A model generated the notes under the pieces. That model was given only the letters and a program-made list of their open reading frames with translations. It made no database searches and was not told where the DNA came from. A stretch of 64,000 nt of DNA from Microbacterium sp. 1.5R. Its GTDB lineage: Bacteria; Actinomycetota; Actinomycetes; Actinomycetales; Microbacteriaceae. Location: assembly GCF_001889265.1 (NCBI RefSeq), contig NZ_CP018151.1:2604001-2668000 (forward strand). The letters run 5' to 3'. The position numbers and the translations under genes were made by a program. Below, piece after piece: positions 46,454 to 54,048 of the stretch (position 1 is its first letter; every line of letters begins with the position of its first letter).

Positions 46454-46459
46454 AGCCTA
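46454..46459 (-). promoter_or_regulatory. -10 element of metB, leaderless type
   Basis: TAGGCT, 7 bases, then ATG at 46446. Confidence 0.5.
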
Positions 46460-46519
46460 CGTCCGCTCCGGCGACCGCATCCGCTCCTGTTACGTCCGGC
46501 GTCCGGCGTCCGTGCGGGA

Positions 46520-47896
46520 TCAGCGGGAGATGTACGACAGCAGGTCCTGTCGCGTGAGCACGGTGTGCGGCTTGCCGTCGAGGGTGACGAGCAGCGCGTC
46601 GACATCGGCGAGCGCCGCACGTGCCTGCGCGATCGGCGCATGGATGCCGATGAGGGGCAGCCTGTCCCCCACATGATCGCCCACGGCGTCCGCGGGCTTC
46701 GCATCGCCTCGGAACAGCAGGTCCAGCAGCCCCTTCTCGTCGACCGTGCCGACCACCTCGCCCATCATGACCGGCGGCTCGGCGCTCAGCACCACCAGCT
46801 GAGAGACGTCGTACTCGGTCATCATGCCGATGGCCTCGAGCACGGTGTCGGTCGGATGCGCGTGCACCAGATCGGGGATGCCCTCCCCCAGGCGGGCCGT
46901 GCGCGCGGCGAGCACGTCGCCGACGGTCTCGCCCTCCTCCACCTCGCTGAACCCGTACGAGCGCATCCAGCCGTCGTTGAAGATCTTGCCGAGATACCCG
47001 CGCCCGCCATCCGGAAGCAGCACCACCATCACGGCGTCCGCCGGCAGATCACGCGCCACCCGCAGCGCGCCGACCACGGCCATGCCGCTGGAGCCTCCGA
47101 CGAGGATTCCCTCTTCTCGCGCGAGCCGCCGGGTCATCGCGAACGACTCGGCGTCGTCGACGGCGACGATCTCGTGCGGCACGCTCGGGTCGTAGGCGCC
47201 GGGCCAGATGTCCTCGCCGACTCCCTCGACCAGGTACGGGCGCCCGGTGCCGCCACTGTAGACGCTGCCCTCGGGGTCGATTCCGACGATGCGGACCCGA
47301 TCGTCCGACACCTCCCGCAGATACCGGCCGGTTCCGGTGATCGTGCCCCCGGTGCCGACCCCGGCGACGAAGTGCGTGACGCGGCCGTCGGTGTCTCGCC
47401 AGATCTCGGGGCCGGTGGTCTCGTAGTGGCTGCGCGGCCCGTTGGGGTTCTCGTACTGGTTGGGCTTGAACGCCCCGGGGATCTCGCGGGCGAGCCGGTC
47501 GCTCACGCTGTAGTACGACTCGGGGCTGTCGGCCGCCACCGAGGTCGGAGTGACGACCACCTCGGCACCATAGGCGCGCAGCACGTCGATCTTGTCCTCG
47601 CCGACCTTGTCTGGCAGCACGAAGACGCACTTGTACCCGCGCTGCTGGGCGACCAGCGCGAGTCCGACGCCGGTGTTGCCGCTGGTCGGCTCGACGATCG
47701 TGCCGCCCGGCCGCAGGTCGCCCGAGGCCTCGGCCGCGTCGATGATGCGCGAGGCGATGCGGTCCTTCGCGGAGCCGCCGGGGTTGAGGTACTCGAGCTT
47801 CACGAGAACCGTGCACTCCACGCCCTCGGTGACGTGCTGGAGCTTCACGAGGGGCGTGTCGCCGACGAGGTCGACGATGGAGTCTGCGTACTTCAT
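46520..47896 (-). CDS. Cystathionine beta-synthase
   Basis: 458 residues. PLP domain with GDTPLVKL, NPGGSAKDRIA (K44 binds PLP), EPTSGNTGVGLALVA and GVGTGGTITGTGRYL; from about 335 a pair of CBS domains (VLEAIGMMTEYDVSQLVVL and ADVDALLVTLDGKPHTVLTRQDLL) as in actinobacterial Cbs (Rv1077). Condenses serine and homocysteine to cystathionine. ATG at 47896 lies 6 bases after TACGCT. Confidence 0.93.
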   Translation of the reverse strand: MKYADSIVDLVGDTPLVKLQHVTEGVECTVLVKLEYLNPGGSAKDRIASRIIDAAEASGDLRPGGTIVEPTSGNTGVGLALVAQQRGYKCVFVLPDKVGEDKIDVLRAYGAEVVVTPTSVAADSPESYYSVSDRLAREIPGAFKPNQYENPNGPRSHYETTGPEIWRDTDGRVTHFVAGVGTGGTITGTGRYLREVSDDRVRIVGIDPEGSVYSGGTGRPYLVEGVGEDIWPGAYDPSVPHEIVAVDDAESFAMTRRLAREEGILVGGSSGMAVVGALRVARDLPADAVMVVLLPDGGRGYLGKIFNDGWMRSYGFSEVEEGETVGDVLAARTARLGEGIPDLVHAHPTDTVLEAIGMMTEYDVSQLVVLSAEPPVMMGEVVGTVDEKGLLDLLFRGDAKPADAVGDHVGDRLPLIGIHAPIAQARAALADVDALLVTLDGKPHTVLTRQDLLSYISR

Positions 47897-47902
47897 GTTC
47901 AC

Positions 47903-47908
47903 AGCGTA
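47903..47908 (-). promoter_or_regulatory. -10 element of the cystathionine beta-synthase gene, leaderless type
   Basis: TACGCT, 6 bases, then ATG at 47896. Confidence 0.55.
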
Positions 47909-47914
47909 CGTGCG

Positions 47915-47959
47915 ACGATGCCGCGACCGGGGCTGTGTTGCGCCCGATCGCGGCATCGT
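47915..47959. terminator. Hairpin after the sugar ABC operon
   Basis: ACGATGCCGCGA and TCGCGGCATCGT form a perfect 12-bp stem 27 bp past the last permease stop; loop of 21 bases, no T-run. Likely end of the ABC transcript, immediately upstream of the next promoter. Confidence 0.6.
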
Positions 47960-47985
47960 GTGCTCGACCTGTCTCCGAGAGCCGA

Positions 47986-48945
47986 TCAGCCCTTGGTGGA
48001 CCCCGCCAGGAGTCCTCGCACGAAGTACCGCTGGAGCGAGAAGAAGACGATCAGCGGGACGATGATCGACACGAAGGCTCCTGCGGTGAGCAGGTACCAT
48101 CCCTCGCCGCGACCGGTGATCTCGGCGAGCACCTTCGTGATCGGCGAGGCGGCGCCGTCGGCGAACACGAGGGCGACGAGCAGGTCGTTCCACACCCACA
48201 GGAACTGGAAGATCGCCACCGACGCGATCGCCGGCATCGTCAGCGGAAGCACGATCCGGAAGAAGATCTGTCCGCGGGACGCGCCGTCGACGCGAGCCGC
48301 CTCGATGATCTCCCCCGGGATCTCCGACATAAAGTTGTGCAGCAGGTAGATCGCCAGCGGCAGCGCGAACATCGTGTGCGCGATCCACACCTGTGCGTAG
48401 CCGCCCGAGGCGTCCAGTCCCTGCGTCACCTGGACGCCGAACAGGTTGATGCCCCGCGAGAACGACGACAGCAGCGGCACGAGAGCCATCTGGATCGGCA
48501 CGATCTGCAGCGCGAACACGAAGATGAACAGCGCGTTGCGTCCCTTGAAGTCGATCCAGGAGAACGCGTAGGCCGCCATCGCCGCGATCATCAGCGGGAT
48601 GAGCGTGGCGGGGATCGTGATCACGATGGAGTTGAAGAACGACTCCAGGATCGTCAGCTGCGTCGTTCCGGACTGCAGCACGGCGACATAGTTGTCGAGC
48701 GTCAGCTGCGGGTTGGTGAAGACCGTCCACCAGCCGCTCGTCTCGATCGCGTCCCTCTCACGGAACGACGAGATGAACAGGCCGAGCGTCGGGATCGTCC
48801 ACACCACGGCGATCACGATCGATGCGACGGTGGCCCACGGACGGCTCAGGCGCTTGCGCGCGCGGCCGGCCGAGGCTTCGAAGCGTCCGGCGGTGGTGAT
48901 CGCCCTCGTGCTCTGTCCGGTGTCTGAGTTCACGGTGTCGGTCAT
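47986..48945 (-). CDS. Carbohydrate ABC transporter permease (MalG/AglG type)
   Basis: 319 residues with six helices; the EAA loop EIIEAARVDGASRGQIFFRIVLPLTMPAIA (about 215-245) docks the ATPase. Second permease of a CUT1-type sugar importer; its ATG overlaps the upstream permease stop by 4 bp. No ATPase gene is in the operon, so a shared MsiK-type ATPase encoded elsewhere is expected, as is usual in actinobacteria. Confidence 0.92.
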   Translation of the reverse strand: MTDTVNSDTGQSTRAITTAGRFEASAGRARKRLSRPWATVASIVIAVVWTIPTLGLFISSFRERDAIETSGWWTVFTNPQLTLDNYVAVLQSGTTQLTILESFFNSIVITIPATLIPLMIAAMAAYAFSWIDFKGRNALFIFVFALQIVPIQMALVPLLSSFSRGINLFGVQVTQGLDASGGYAQVWIAHTMFALPLAIYLLHNFMSEIPGEIIEAARVDGASRGQIFFRIVLPLTMPAIASVAIFQFLWVWNDLLVALVFADGAASPITKVLAEITGRGEGWYLLTAGAFVSIIVPLIVFFSLQRYFVRGLLAGSTKG

Positions 48946-50081
48946 CGGATCTCCCGCTGCTTCTTGATCTGGCGCGCGTTGTAGATCACGATCGGGAGCA
49001 CCAGGATGAACAGGATGACGGAGAGCGCAGCGCTGCGTCCCGCCTCGAACTTGGAGAACTGCGTGTACATCTCGTTCGCGAGCACCGAGGTGCCGTAGTT
49101 GCCACCGGTCATCGTGCGGACGATGTCGAAGACCTTCAGCGAGGCGATCGAGATGGTGGTGAGGACGACGATCAGCGCGGGGCGGATCGACGGGATCGTC
49201 ACCGAACGGAATCGCTCCCACGCGTTCGCGCCGTCGAGCTCGGCCGCTTCGAGGAGCTCTGTGGGAACTCCCTTGATCGACGCCGACAGGACGACCATCG
49301 CGAAACCGGTCTGCACCCAGATCAGCACGACGATGAGGGCGAGGTTGTTCCACGGCCCGTTGAGCAGGAACTGCTGCGGCTCTCCGCCGAACCAGACCAG
49401 GATCTGGTTGAGCAGACCGATCTGTTCGAACTCCGGACCGCGGTAGGCGTAGACGAAGCGCCAGATGATGCTCGCGCCGACGAACGAGATCGCCATCGGC
49501 ATGAAGACGAGGAGCTTGTAGATCTTCTCGCCGCGGGTCTTGTCGATGAACACCGCGTAGGCCAGACCGACGATGGTCGAGAGCGTCGGGACCAGGAGCA
49601 CCCAGACGATCGTGTTCACGACCGAGGTGACGCCGTCGGACTGCGTGAAGATCCAGAGGTAGTTCGAGAAGCCGACGAAGTCACTGCCGGTGGAGTTCCA
49701 GAACGACGCGTAGACCGTCTGGATGGACGGCAGGATCAGGCCCGCGAGCAGCAGCAGCATGGCCGGGGCCATGAATGCCACGAGCTGGATCAGGTACCCG
49801 GCTCCGTCGCGGGAACGGTAGTCGAGGAAGAAGAACAGGGCGCCGACGGCGACCGCTACTCCCATCGCCCAGTAATAGGAGTTGAAGAACCACATCACCG
49901 CGAACGGGATGAGCAGGCACATCGCCAGGCGGATGCCGGTGTAGAGCGCGCCCTTGCGGGGCGCGATGTCGACGAGAAGCAGGATGACGACGACGACCAC
50001 CGCGAACGCGATGACGACGGCGAGAGCCTGGGCGATCGGGGGCAGAGACCCGATCCATTGGAAGAACACAGTCGCGTTCAT
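48942..50081 (-). CDS. Carbohydrate ABC transporter permease (MalF/AglF type)
   Basis: 379 residues, about eight or nine helices: an extra N-terminal set (20-90) before the six-helix permease core. The EAA loop is ELLEAAELDGANAWERFRSVTIPSIRPALI. Partner of the downstream permease. Preceded by AAGGGGAATCC. Length and the extended N terminus resemble alpha-glucoside AglF-like permeases; substrate not proven. Confidence 0.92.
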   Translation of the reverse strand: MNATVFFQWIGSLPPIAQALAVVIAFAVVVVVILLLVDIAPRKGALYTGIRLAMCLLIPFAVMWFFNSYYWAMGVAVAVGALFFFLDYRSRDGAGYLIQLVAFMAPAMLLLLAGLILPSIQTVYASFWNSTGSDFVGFSNYLWIFTQSDGVTSVVNTIVWVLLVPTLSTIVGLAYAVFIDKTRGEKIYKLLVFMPMAISFVGASIIWRFVYAYRGPEFEQIGLLNQILVWFGGEPQQFLLNGPWNNLALIVVLIWVQTGFAMVVLSASIKGVPTELLEAAELDGANAWERFRSVTIPSIRPALIVVLTTISIASLKVFDIVRTMTGGNYGTSVLANEMYTQFSKFEAGRSAALSVILFILVLPIVIYNARQIKKQREIR

Positions 50082-50112
50082 GGATTCCCCTTCATGAGAC
50101 GGAGCTGATCAG

Positions 50113-50177
50113 CGGTCCGCGCGGCGATGCGCGGACCGAGAGGGAGAAGGTGGGCCGCCCGACGGGGCGGCCCACCT
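50113..50177 (-). promoter_or_regulatory. Tandem hairpins between binding-protein and permease genes
   Basis: Two perfect stems: CGGTCCGCGC/GCGCGGACCG (50113-50138) and AGGTGGGCCGCCC/GGGCGGCCCACCT (50148-50177, 13 bp, 4-base loop). In the 103-bp gap they would protect or attenuate the mRNA so that more binding protein than permease is made, as in malEFG-type operons. Confidence 0.7.
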
Positions 50178-50184
50178 CATCCGA

Positions 50185-51501
50185 TCAGCTGGAGGGCCAG
50201 CCGGTCTCGATCTGGGTCAGGACCTCGTCGGTCGAGGTGCCGTTGATCCAGGCGACCATGCCCTTCCAGAAGGTTCCCGAGCCGACGGCGCCGGGCATCT
50301 GGTCGGATCCGTCGAAGCGGAACGTGACCGAGTCGTCCTGGAGCAGCTTGATCGACTCCTGCAGGATCGGGTTCTCGACGGCCTCGATGTCGACGCCCTT
50401 GTTCGCAGACGTCACGCCACCGAGCGCCAGACGGCTGTCAGCCCACTCGGGGCTCGAGAGGTACTCGAGCACCTTCTGCGTCGCCTCGTCGTCGCTGAAC
50501 GCGCCGACGATCTCGCCACCACCGGTGATGAACGTCTCGTCCTCGCTCTGGCTCGGAAGCAGGAACGCCCACACGTCGCCGTCCTCGGCGATGTTCGTGC
50601 CCTCGGGGAAGAAGCCCGACAGGAACGACGCCTGGTGCGTCAGTGCGCACTCGCCGCTCGCGACCGCAGGGGCCACGTCGCCGAATGCCGTGGAGTTGAC
50701 CGAGCGCACGTCGCCGAAGCCGCCGTTGACGTAGGCCGGGTTGAGCAGGATCTCGCCGGTGGCGTCGAACGCCTCCTTGATCTGCGGGTCGGTGAAGGGG
50801 ATCTCGTTCTTGACCCACTGGTCGTAGACGTCGGCGCCCGCGTTGCGGAGCACGAGGTCCTCGATCCAGTCGGTGCCGGGCCAGCCGGTCGCCACACCCG
50901 ACTCGAAGCCGGCGCACCAGGGTGCCTTGCCGCTCTTCTCCTGGATGGTCTGGGTCAGTGTGAGCAGCTCGTCCCAGCTCGTGGGCTCCTGGACTCCCCA
51001 CTCGGCGAACTTCGTCGGCGAGTACCAGACCCAACCCTTGACGCTCGCCATGAGCGGCGCGCCGTAGAACTCGTCCTCGTAGGTGCCGAAGTCGACCCAC
51101 CCCTGCGTCCAGTACTCCTTGGCGTTCGCCTCGACGGCGTCAGGGGCCGGCTTCAGGAAGTCGCGAGCCGCGTAGTCCGCGAACAGACCCGGCTGCGGGA
51201 AGATCGCGATGTCGGGCGGGTTGCCGCCCTGTGCACGGGTGCCGAGCTGAGTCTCGAAGTCCTGGCTGCCCTCGTACTTGATCGTGATGTCGTTCTCCTT
51301 CTCGAAGTCCGCCCAGGACTCTGCGAGAAGTTCTGCCTCTCCTTCGACGATCGTGCCGTAGATCGTGACGGTGTTGTCTCCGCCGCCGCCTTCTCCCCCG
51401 CCGTCCGTGCCGCCGGGAGCACCACAACCGGCGAGCGCGATGCCCGCGACTCCCAGCAGTGCGATTGGCGCGTAACGCCGGGAACGCTGTGACAGACCCA
51501 T
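50185..51501 (-). CDS. Sugar ABC transporter substrate-binding lipoprotein
   Basis: 438 residues. Lipoprotein signal: basic MGLSQRSRRY, hydrophobic core, lipobox LAGC with lipidated C26, then a Gly-rich spacer and an extracellular-solute-binding fold (family 1; TVTIYGTIVEGEAELLAESWADFEKEN). AglE-like in length. ATG at 51501 follows GAGGAG; the longer frame upstream runs through the operator region and is rejected. First gene of the operon, divergent from the LacI regulator; likely an alpha- or beta-linked oligosaccharide importer. Confidence 0.93.
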   Translation of the reverse strand: MGLSQRSRRYAPIALLGVAGIALAGCGAPGGTDGGGEGGGGDNTVTIYGTIVEGEAELLAESWADFEKENDITIKYEGSQDFETQLGTRAQGGNPPDIAIFPQPGLFADYAARDFLKPAPDAVEANAKEYWTQGWVDFGTYEDEFYGAPLMASVKGWVWYSPTKFAEWGVQEPTSWDELLTLTQTIQEKSGKAPWCAGFESGVATGWPGTDWIEDLVLRNAGADVYDQWVKNEIPFTDPQIKEAFDATGEILLNPAYVNGGFGDVRSVNSTAFGDVAPAVASGECALTHQASFLSGFFPEGTNIAEDGDVWAFLLPSQSEDETFITGGGEIVGAFSDDEATQKVLEYLSSPEWADSRLALGGVTSANKGVDIEAVENPILQESIKLLQDDSVTFRFDGSDQMPGAVGSGTFWKGMVAWINGTSTDEVLTQIETGWPSS

Positions 51502-51561
51502 GTGAATTCTCCTCTTCGAGTTTCCCGGCTCCCACGACATTCCGCGCCGCCCCTCGGCACA

Positions 51562-51578
51562 GAATCGGGAACCGATTC
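51562..51578. promoter_or_regulatory. Operator-like inverted repeat upstream of the sugar ABC operon
   Basis: GAATCGG-GAA-CCGATTC, a perfect 7-3-7 inverted repeat that also contains GGAACCGATTCC, one base away from the palindrome at 51692-51703. Confidence 0.55.
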
Positions 51579-51665
51579 CAGGACAACCTATCGGGGTCCG
51601 ACGCCGCGGCACAATAAGCCAGGATCACAGACTGACAACCATTCGCAGCGCCCTGGCACGAACCA

Positions 51666-51679
51666 TGGGAGCGCTCCCT
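51666..51679. promoter_or_regulatory. CebR-like LacI-family operator
   Basis: TGGGAGCGCTCCCT matches the CebR box at 13 of 14 positions. It lies in the divergent region, 105 bp upstream of the LacI start and 165 bp from the binding-protein gene. Confidence 0.7.
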
Positions 51680-51691
51680 CACAATTCCTGT

Positions 51692-51703
51692 GGAACCGGT
51701 TCC
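51692..51703. promoter_or_regulatory. Second LacI-type operator GGAACCGGTTCC
   Basis: Perfect 12-bp palindrome with a central CG, as LacI-family proteins prefer, 81 bp upstream of the LacI gene. Confidence 0.6.
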
Positions 51704-51783
51704 TTTTCGTCCCTGCGACCCGTTACGCTGTCATCGGCGCAGGGGTGGGGGCTCGCGTCGCAGTCATGGTCGAGGAGGACCGG

Positions 51784-52788
51784 ATGAGCACGATCGCCGA
51801 CGTCGCGGCGCGCGCTGGCGTGTCGAAGGCGACGGCGAGCCGAGCACTCAGCGGACGCGGTTACGTCTCGGAAGACACCCGCAAGCGGGTCGCCGATGCT
51901 GCCGGAGAACTCGCCTATGTCGCACACTCCTCCGCGACGAGTCTCGCCACGGGTCGCACGCAGACCGTCGGAGTCATCATGCCGCCGGTCGACCGCTGGT
52001 TCTTCTCGGAGCTGCTCGCCGGCATCCAGGAATCGCTGTTCGCCCTCGACTACGAGCTCGCGCTCTACGGCATCCGCGAAGGCAGCGAGACCCGCGAGCG
52101 CCTGTTCGACGTCGTGCTGCCCGGGCGACGGTTCGACGGGATCATCGCCGTCGGCATCCAGCCCAGCGCACAGGAGCTCGAACGTCTGCACCGCTCCGAG
52201 CGACCGCTCGTCAGCGTCGGTCCGTACAGTGAGGGATCCAGTGCCGTGTCGATCGACGACATCGCCGCCGCCCGGATCGCCACCGAGCACCTGATCGAAC
52301 TCGGCCATACCGATATCGCGTTCGTCGGCGGATCCACGGATCCGGACCATCTCAGCTTCGGCGACGCCCAGCGCGTGGAGGGATATCTCGAGGCTCTCGC
52401 CGCGGCGGGACTCGAGGCGGTCGCGAGGATCGCGGACAGCCGCCCGACCATGCCCGGCGGCTACGCCGCCGCCGTCGAGCTCCTCGGTGACCGCAGAGGA
52501 CGCCCCACCGCGATCGTCGGCGTCTGCGACGAGGCGGCGATCGGCGCGATGATCGCGGCACGTCGCCTCGGCATCGCCGTGCCGACCGAGCTCAGCATCG
52601 TCGGAGTCGACGACCACCAGCACGCCGAGATGTTCGCGCTCACGACCATCAGGCAGTCACCGCGCGAACAGGGCCACGAGGCAGTGCGCCTGCTGCGGCA
52701 GCAGATCGACCACCCGGATTCTCCGCGCGAGCGCACCGTGACGACATCCTCGCTGGTCGTCCGGAGCTCCACCGCCGGACGACGCTGA
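51784..52788 (+). CDS. LacI family transcriptional regulator
   Basis: 334 residues. N-terminal helix-turn-helix TIADVAARAGVSKATASRALSGRGYVSEDTRKRV (3-37), hinge helix YVAHSSATSLATGRT, then a periplasmic-binding-like sugar domain (TVGVIMPPVDRWFFSELLAGIQE) ending SIVGVDDHQHAEMFALTTIRQ. Divergent from the sugar ABC operon, with three palindromic sites between them, so it is the local sugar-responsive repressor. ATG at 51784 is preceded by GAGGAGGA; an in-frame ATG six codons upstream is less well placed. Confidence 0.93.
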   Translation: MSTIADVAARAGVSKATASRALSGRGYVSEDTRKRVADAAGELAYVAHSSATSLATGRTQTVGVIMPPVDRWFFSELLAGIQESLFALDYELALYGIREGSETRERLFDVVLPGRRFDGIIAVGIQPSAQELERLHRSERPLVSVGPYSEGSSAVSIDDIAAARIATEHLIELGHTDIAFVGGSTDPDHLSFGDAQRVEGYLEALAAAGLEAVARIADSRPTMPGGYAAAVELLGDRRGRPTAIVGVCDEAAIGAMIAARRLGIAVPTELSIVGVDDHQHAEMFALTTIRQSPREQGHEAVRLLRQQIDHPDSPRERTVTTSSLVVRSSTAGRR

Positions 52789-52818
52789 CCGCTCCTCTGC
52801 GGATCTGCGCCCCGGACG

Positions 52819-52852
52819 CACGAAAGCCCCGGGCGGACCCGGGGCTTTCGTG
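52819..52852. terminator. Bidirectional terminator between lacI-type gene and rplL
   Basis: CACGAAAGCCCCGGG pairs perfectly over 15 bp with CCCGGGGCTTTCGTG, loop of 4. It serves the LacI gene on one side and the rplJL operon on the other. Confidence 0.85.
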
Positions 52853-52903
52853 AAGCGTTCAGACGCTTCCAGGGCGAGGCATCACGCCGCGACCTGGAAC
52901 GGA

Positions 52904-53281
52904 TTACTTGAGGGTAACCGTGGCGCCTGCCTCTTCGAGGGCAGCCTTGGCCTTCTCGGCTGCTTCCTTGTTCGCGCCCTCGAGCACGGCCTTGGGAGCA
53001 CCGTCGACGACGGCCTTGGCCTCGCCGAGACCGAGCGAGGTGAGCTCGCGGACGGTCTTGATGACCTGGATCTTCTTGTCGCCGGCAGCCTCGAGGATGA
53101 CGTCGAAGGAGTCCTTCTCCTCAACCTCTTCAGCAGCGCCGCCGCCTGCGCCTGCAACGGCGACGGGGGCAGCAGCGGTGACCTCGAACTTCTCCTCGAA
53201 CGCCTTGACGAAGTCGTTGAGCTCGACGAGGGTCAGGCCTGCGAACTGCTCGAGCAGCTCCTCAGTGGTGAGCTTAGCCAT
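52904..53281 (-). CDS. rplL: 50S ribosomal protein L7/L12
   Basis: 125-residue stalk protein that recruits translation factors. N-terminal dimerisation segment [28 protein letters not shown], Ala/Gly hinge, and C-terminal domain [21 protein letters not shown]...[19 protein letters not shown] precedes the start. 48 bp after rplJ. Confidence 0.98.
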   Translation of the reverse strand: MAKLTTEELLEQFAGLTLVELNDFVKAFEEKFEVTAAAPVAVAGAGGGAAEEVEEKDSFDVILEAAGDKKIQVIKTVRELTSLGLGEAKAVVDGAPKAVLEGANKEAAEKAKAALEEAGATVTLK

Positions 53282-53329
53282 GATGTATCTCCTAGATAGG
53301 TGGGTTTGTTGAACGAGATCGTGGGTCGC

Positions 53330-53818
53330 TCACGCGGCCTCAGCGGTCTCCAGCTTTTCGCGAAGAGCATCGATGGTGGCAGCTGCCTTGCCCATCGTCG
53401 CCTTCATCATGCCCGCAGCCTTCGCCAGCAGAACCTCACGGCTCTCGAGCGCGGCGTACTTGTTGACCTCGTCGGCAGAGAGGGCGTTGCCCTCGAAGAT
53501 GCCGGACTTGATCACGAGAAGCGGGTTGGCCTTGGCGAAGTCACGAAGAGCCTTGGCAGTGGCGACGAAGTCGCCATGCACGAACGCGACAGCCGACGGA
53601 CCCTTGAGGTCGTCGTCCAGCGCGGTGATGCCAGCCTTGTTGGCGGCGATCTTGGTCAGCGTGTTCTTCACCACGGCGTACTCAGCGTCCTGACGGATGC
53701 TGTTGCGCAGCTCCTTGAGCTGGGCAACCGTCAGACCGCGGTACTCGGTCAGCAGAACGGCAGTCGAGTTCTCGAATGACTTCGTGAGCTCGGCAACCGA
53801 TGCGTCCTTCTGCGCCAT
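53330..53818 (-). CDS. rplJ: 50S ribosomal protein L10
   Basis: 162-residue stalk base protein; [38 protein letters not shown] is the conserved N terminus, and the C-terminal helix binds L7/L12 dimers. ATG at 53818 follows AAGGAG; a longer upstream frame is leader RNA. Regulated by L10 leader RNA upstream. Confidence 0.97.
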   Translation of the reverse strand: MAQKDASVAELTKSFENSTAVLLTEYRGLTVAQLKELRNSIRQDAEYAVVKNTLTKIAANKAGITALDDDLKGPSAVAFVHGDFVATAKALRDFAKANPLLVIKSGIFEGNALSADEVNKYAALESREVLLAKAAGMMKATMGKAAATIDALREKLETAEAA

Positions 53819-54005
53819 GGTCACTCCTTGGTGTGTACGAGGCGCCTCACGGAGGTGAGGCGCCGACCCCTGACCGCATGCAACAGAAAAGCTCCGGCGC
53901 AAGCGCACGGAGCTCTGAAAGTTCGTGTCCTGCGCGGGCCCCTGCTGAGCAGAGCTTCGATCGCCTCGCGTTCTCACGCACGACGATGACCAGCGGTCTT
54001 CGGTT
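53819..54005 (-). promoter_or_regulatory. Ribosomal protein L10 leader
   Basis: About 187-nt 5' untranslated RNA before rplJ, where L10 or L10(L12) complex represses its own operon. It contains an intrinsic-terminator-like hairpin (53890-53914) and a 10-bp hairpin GGCGCCTCAC/GTGAGGCGCC (53841-53864) ending 15 bases before the AAGGAG. Confidence 0.7.
53890..53914 (-). terminator. Attenuator-like terminator in the rplJ leader
   Basis: On the minus strand AGCTCCGTGCGC and GCGCCGGAGCT form a stem, followed by TTTTCTGTT; the only U-tailed hairpin of its kind in the window. Confidence 0.65.
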
Positions 54006-54011
54006 GTTCCC

Positions 54012-54040
54012 AGGCTACCTCATCGACCGCCGACCCTCAA
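54012..54040 (-). promoter_or_regulatory. Promoter of rplJ-rplL
   Basis: TTGAGG (54040-54035), 17-base spacer, TAGCCT (54017-54012); start predicted near 54005. It sits 8 bp past the stop of the GH15 gene. Confidence 0.6.
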
Positions 54041-54048
54041 ATCGGACG

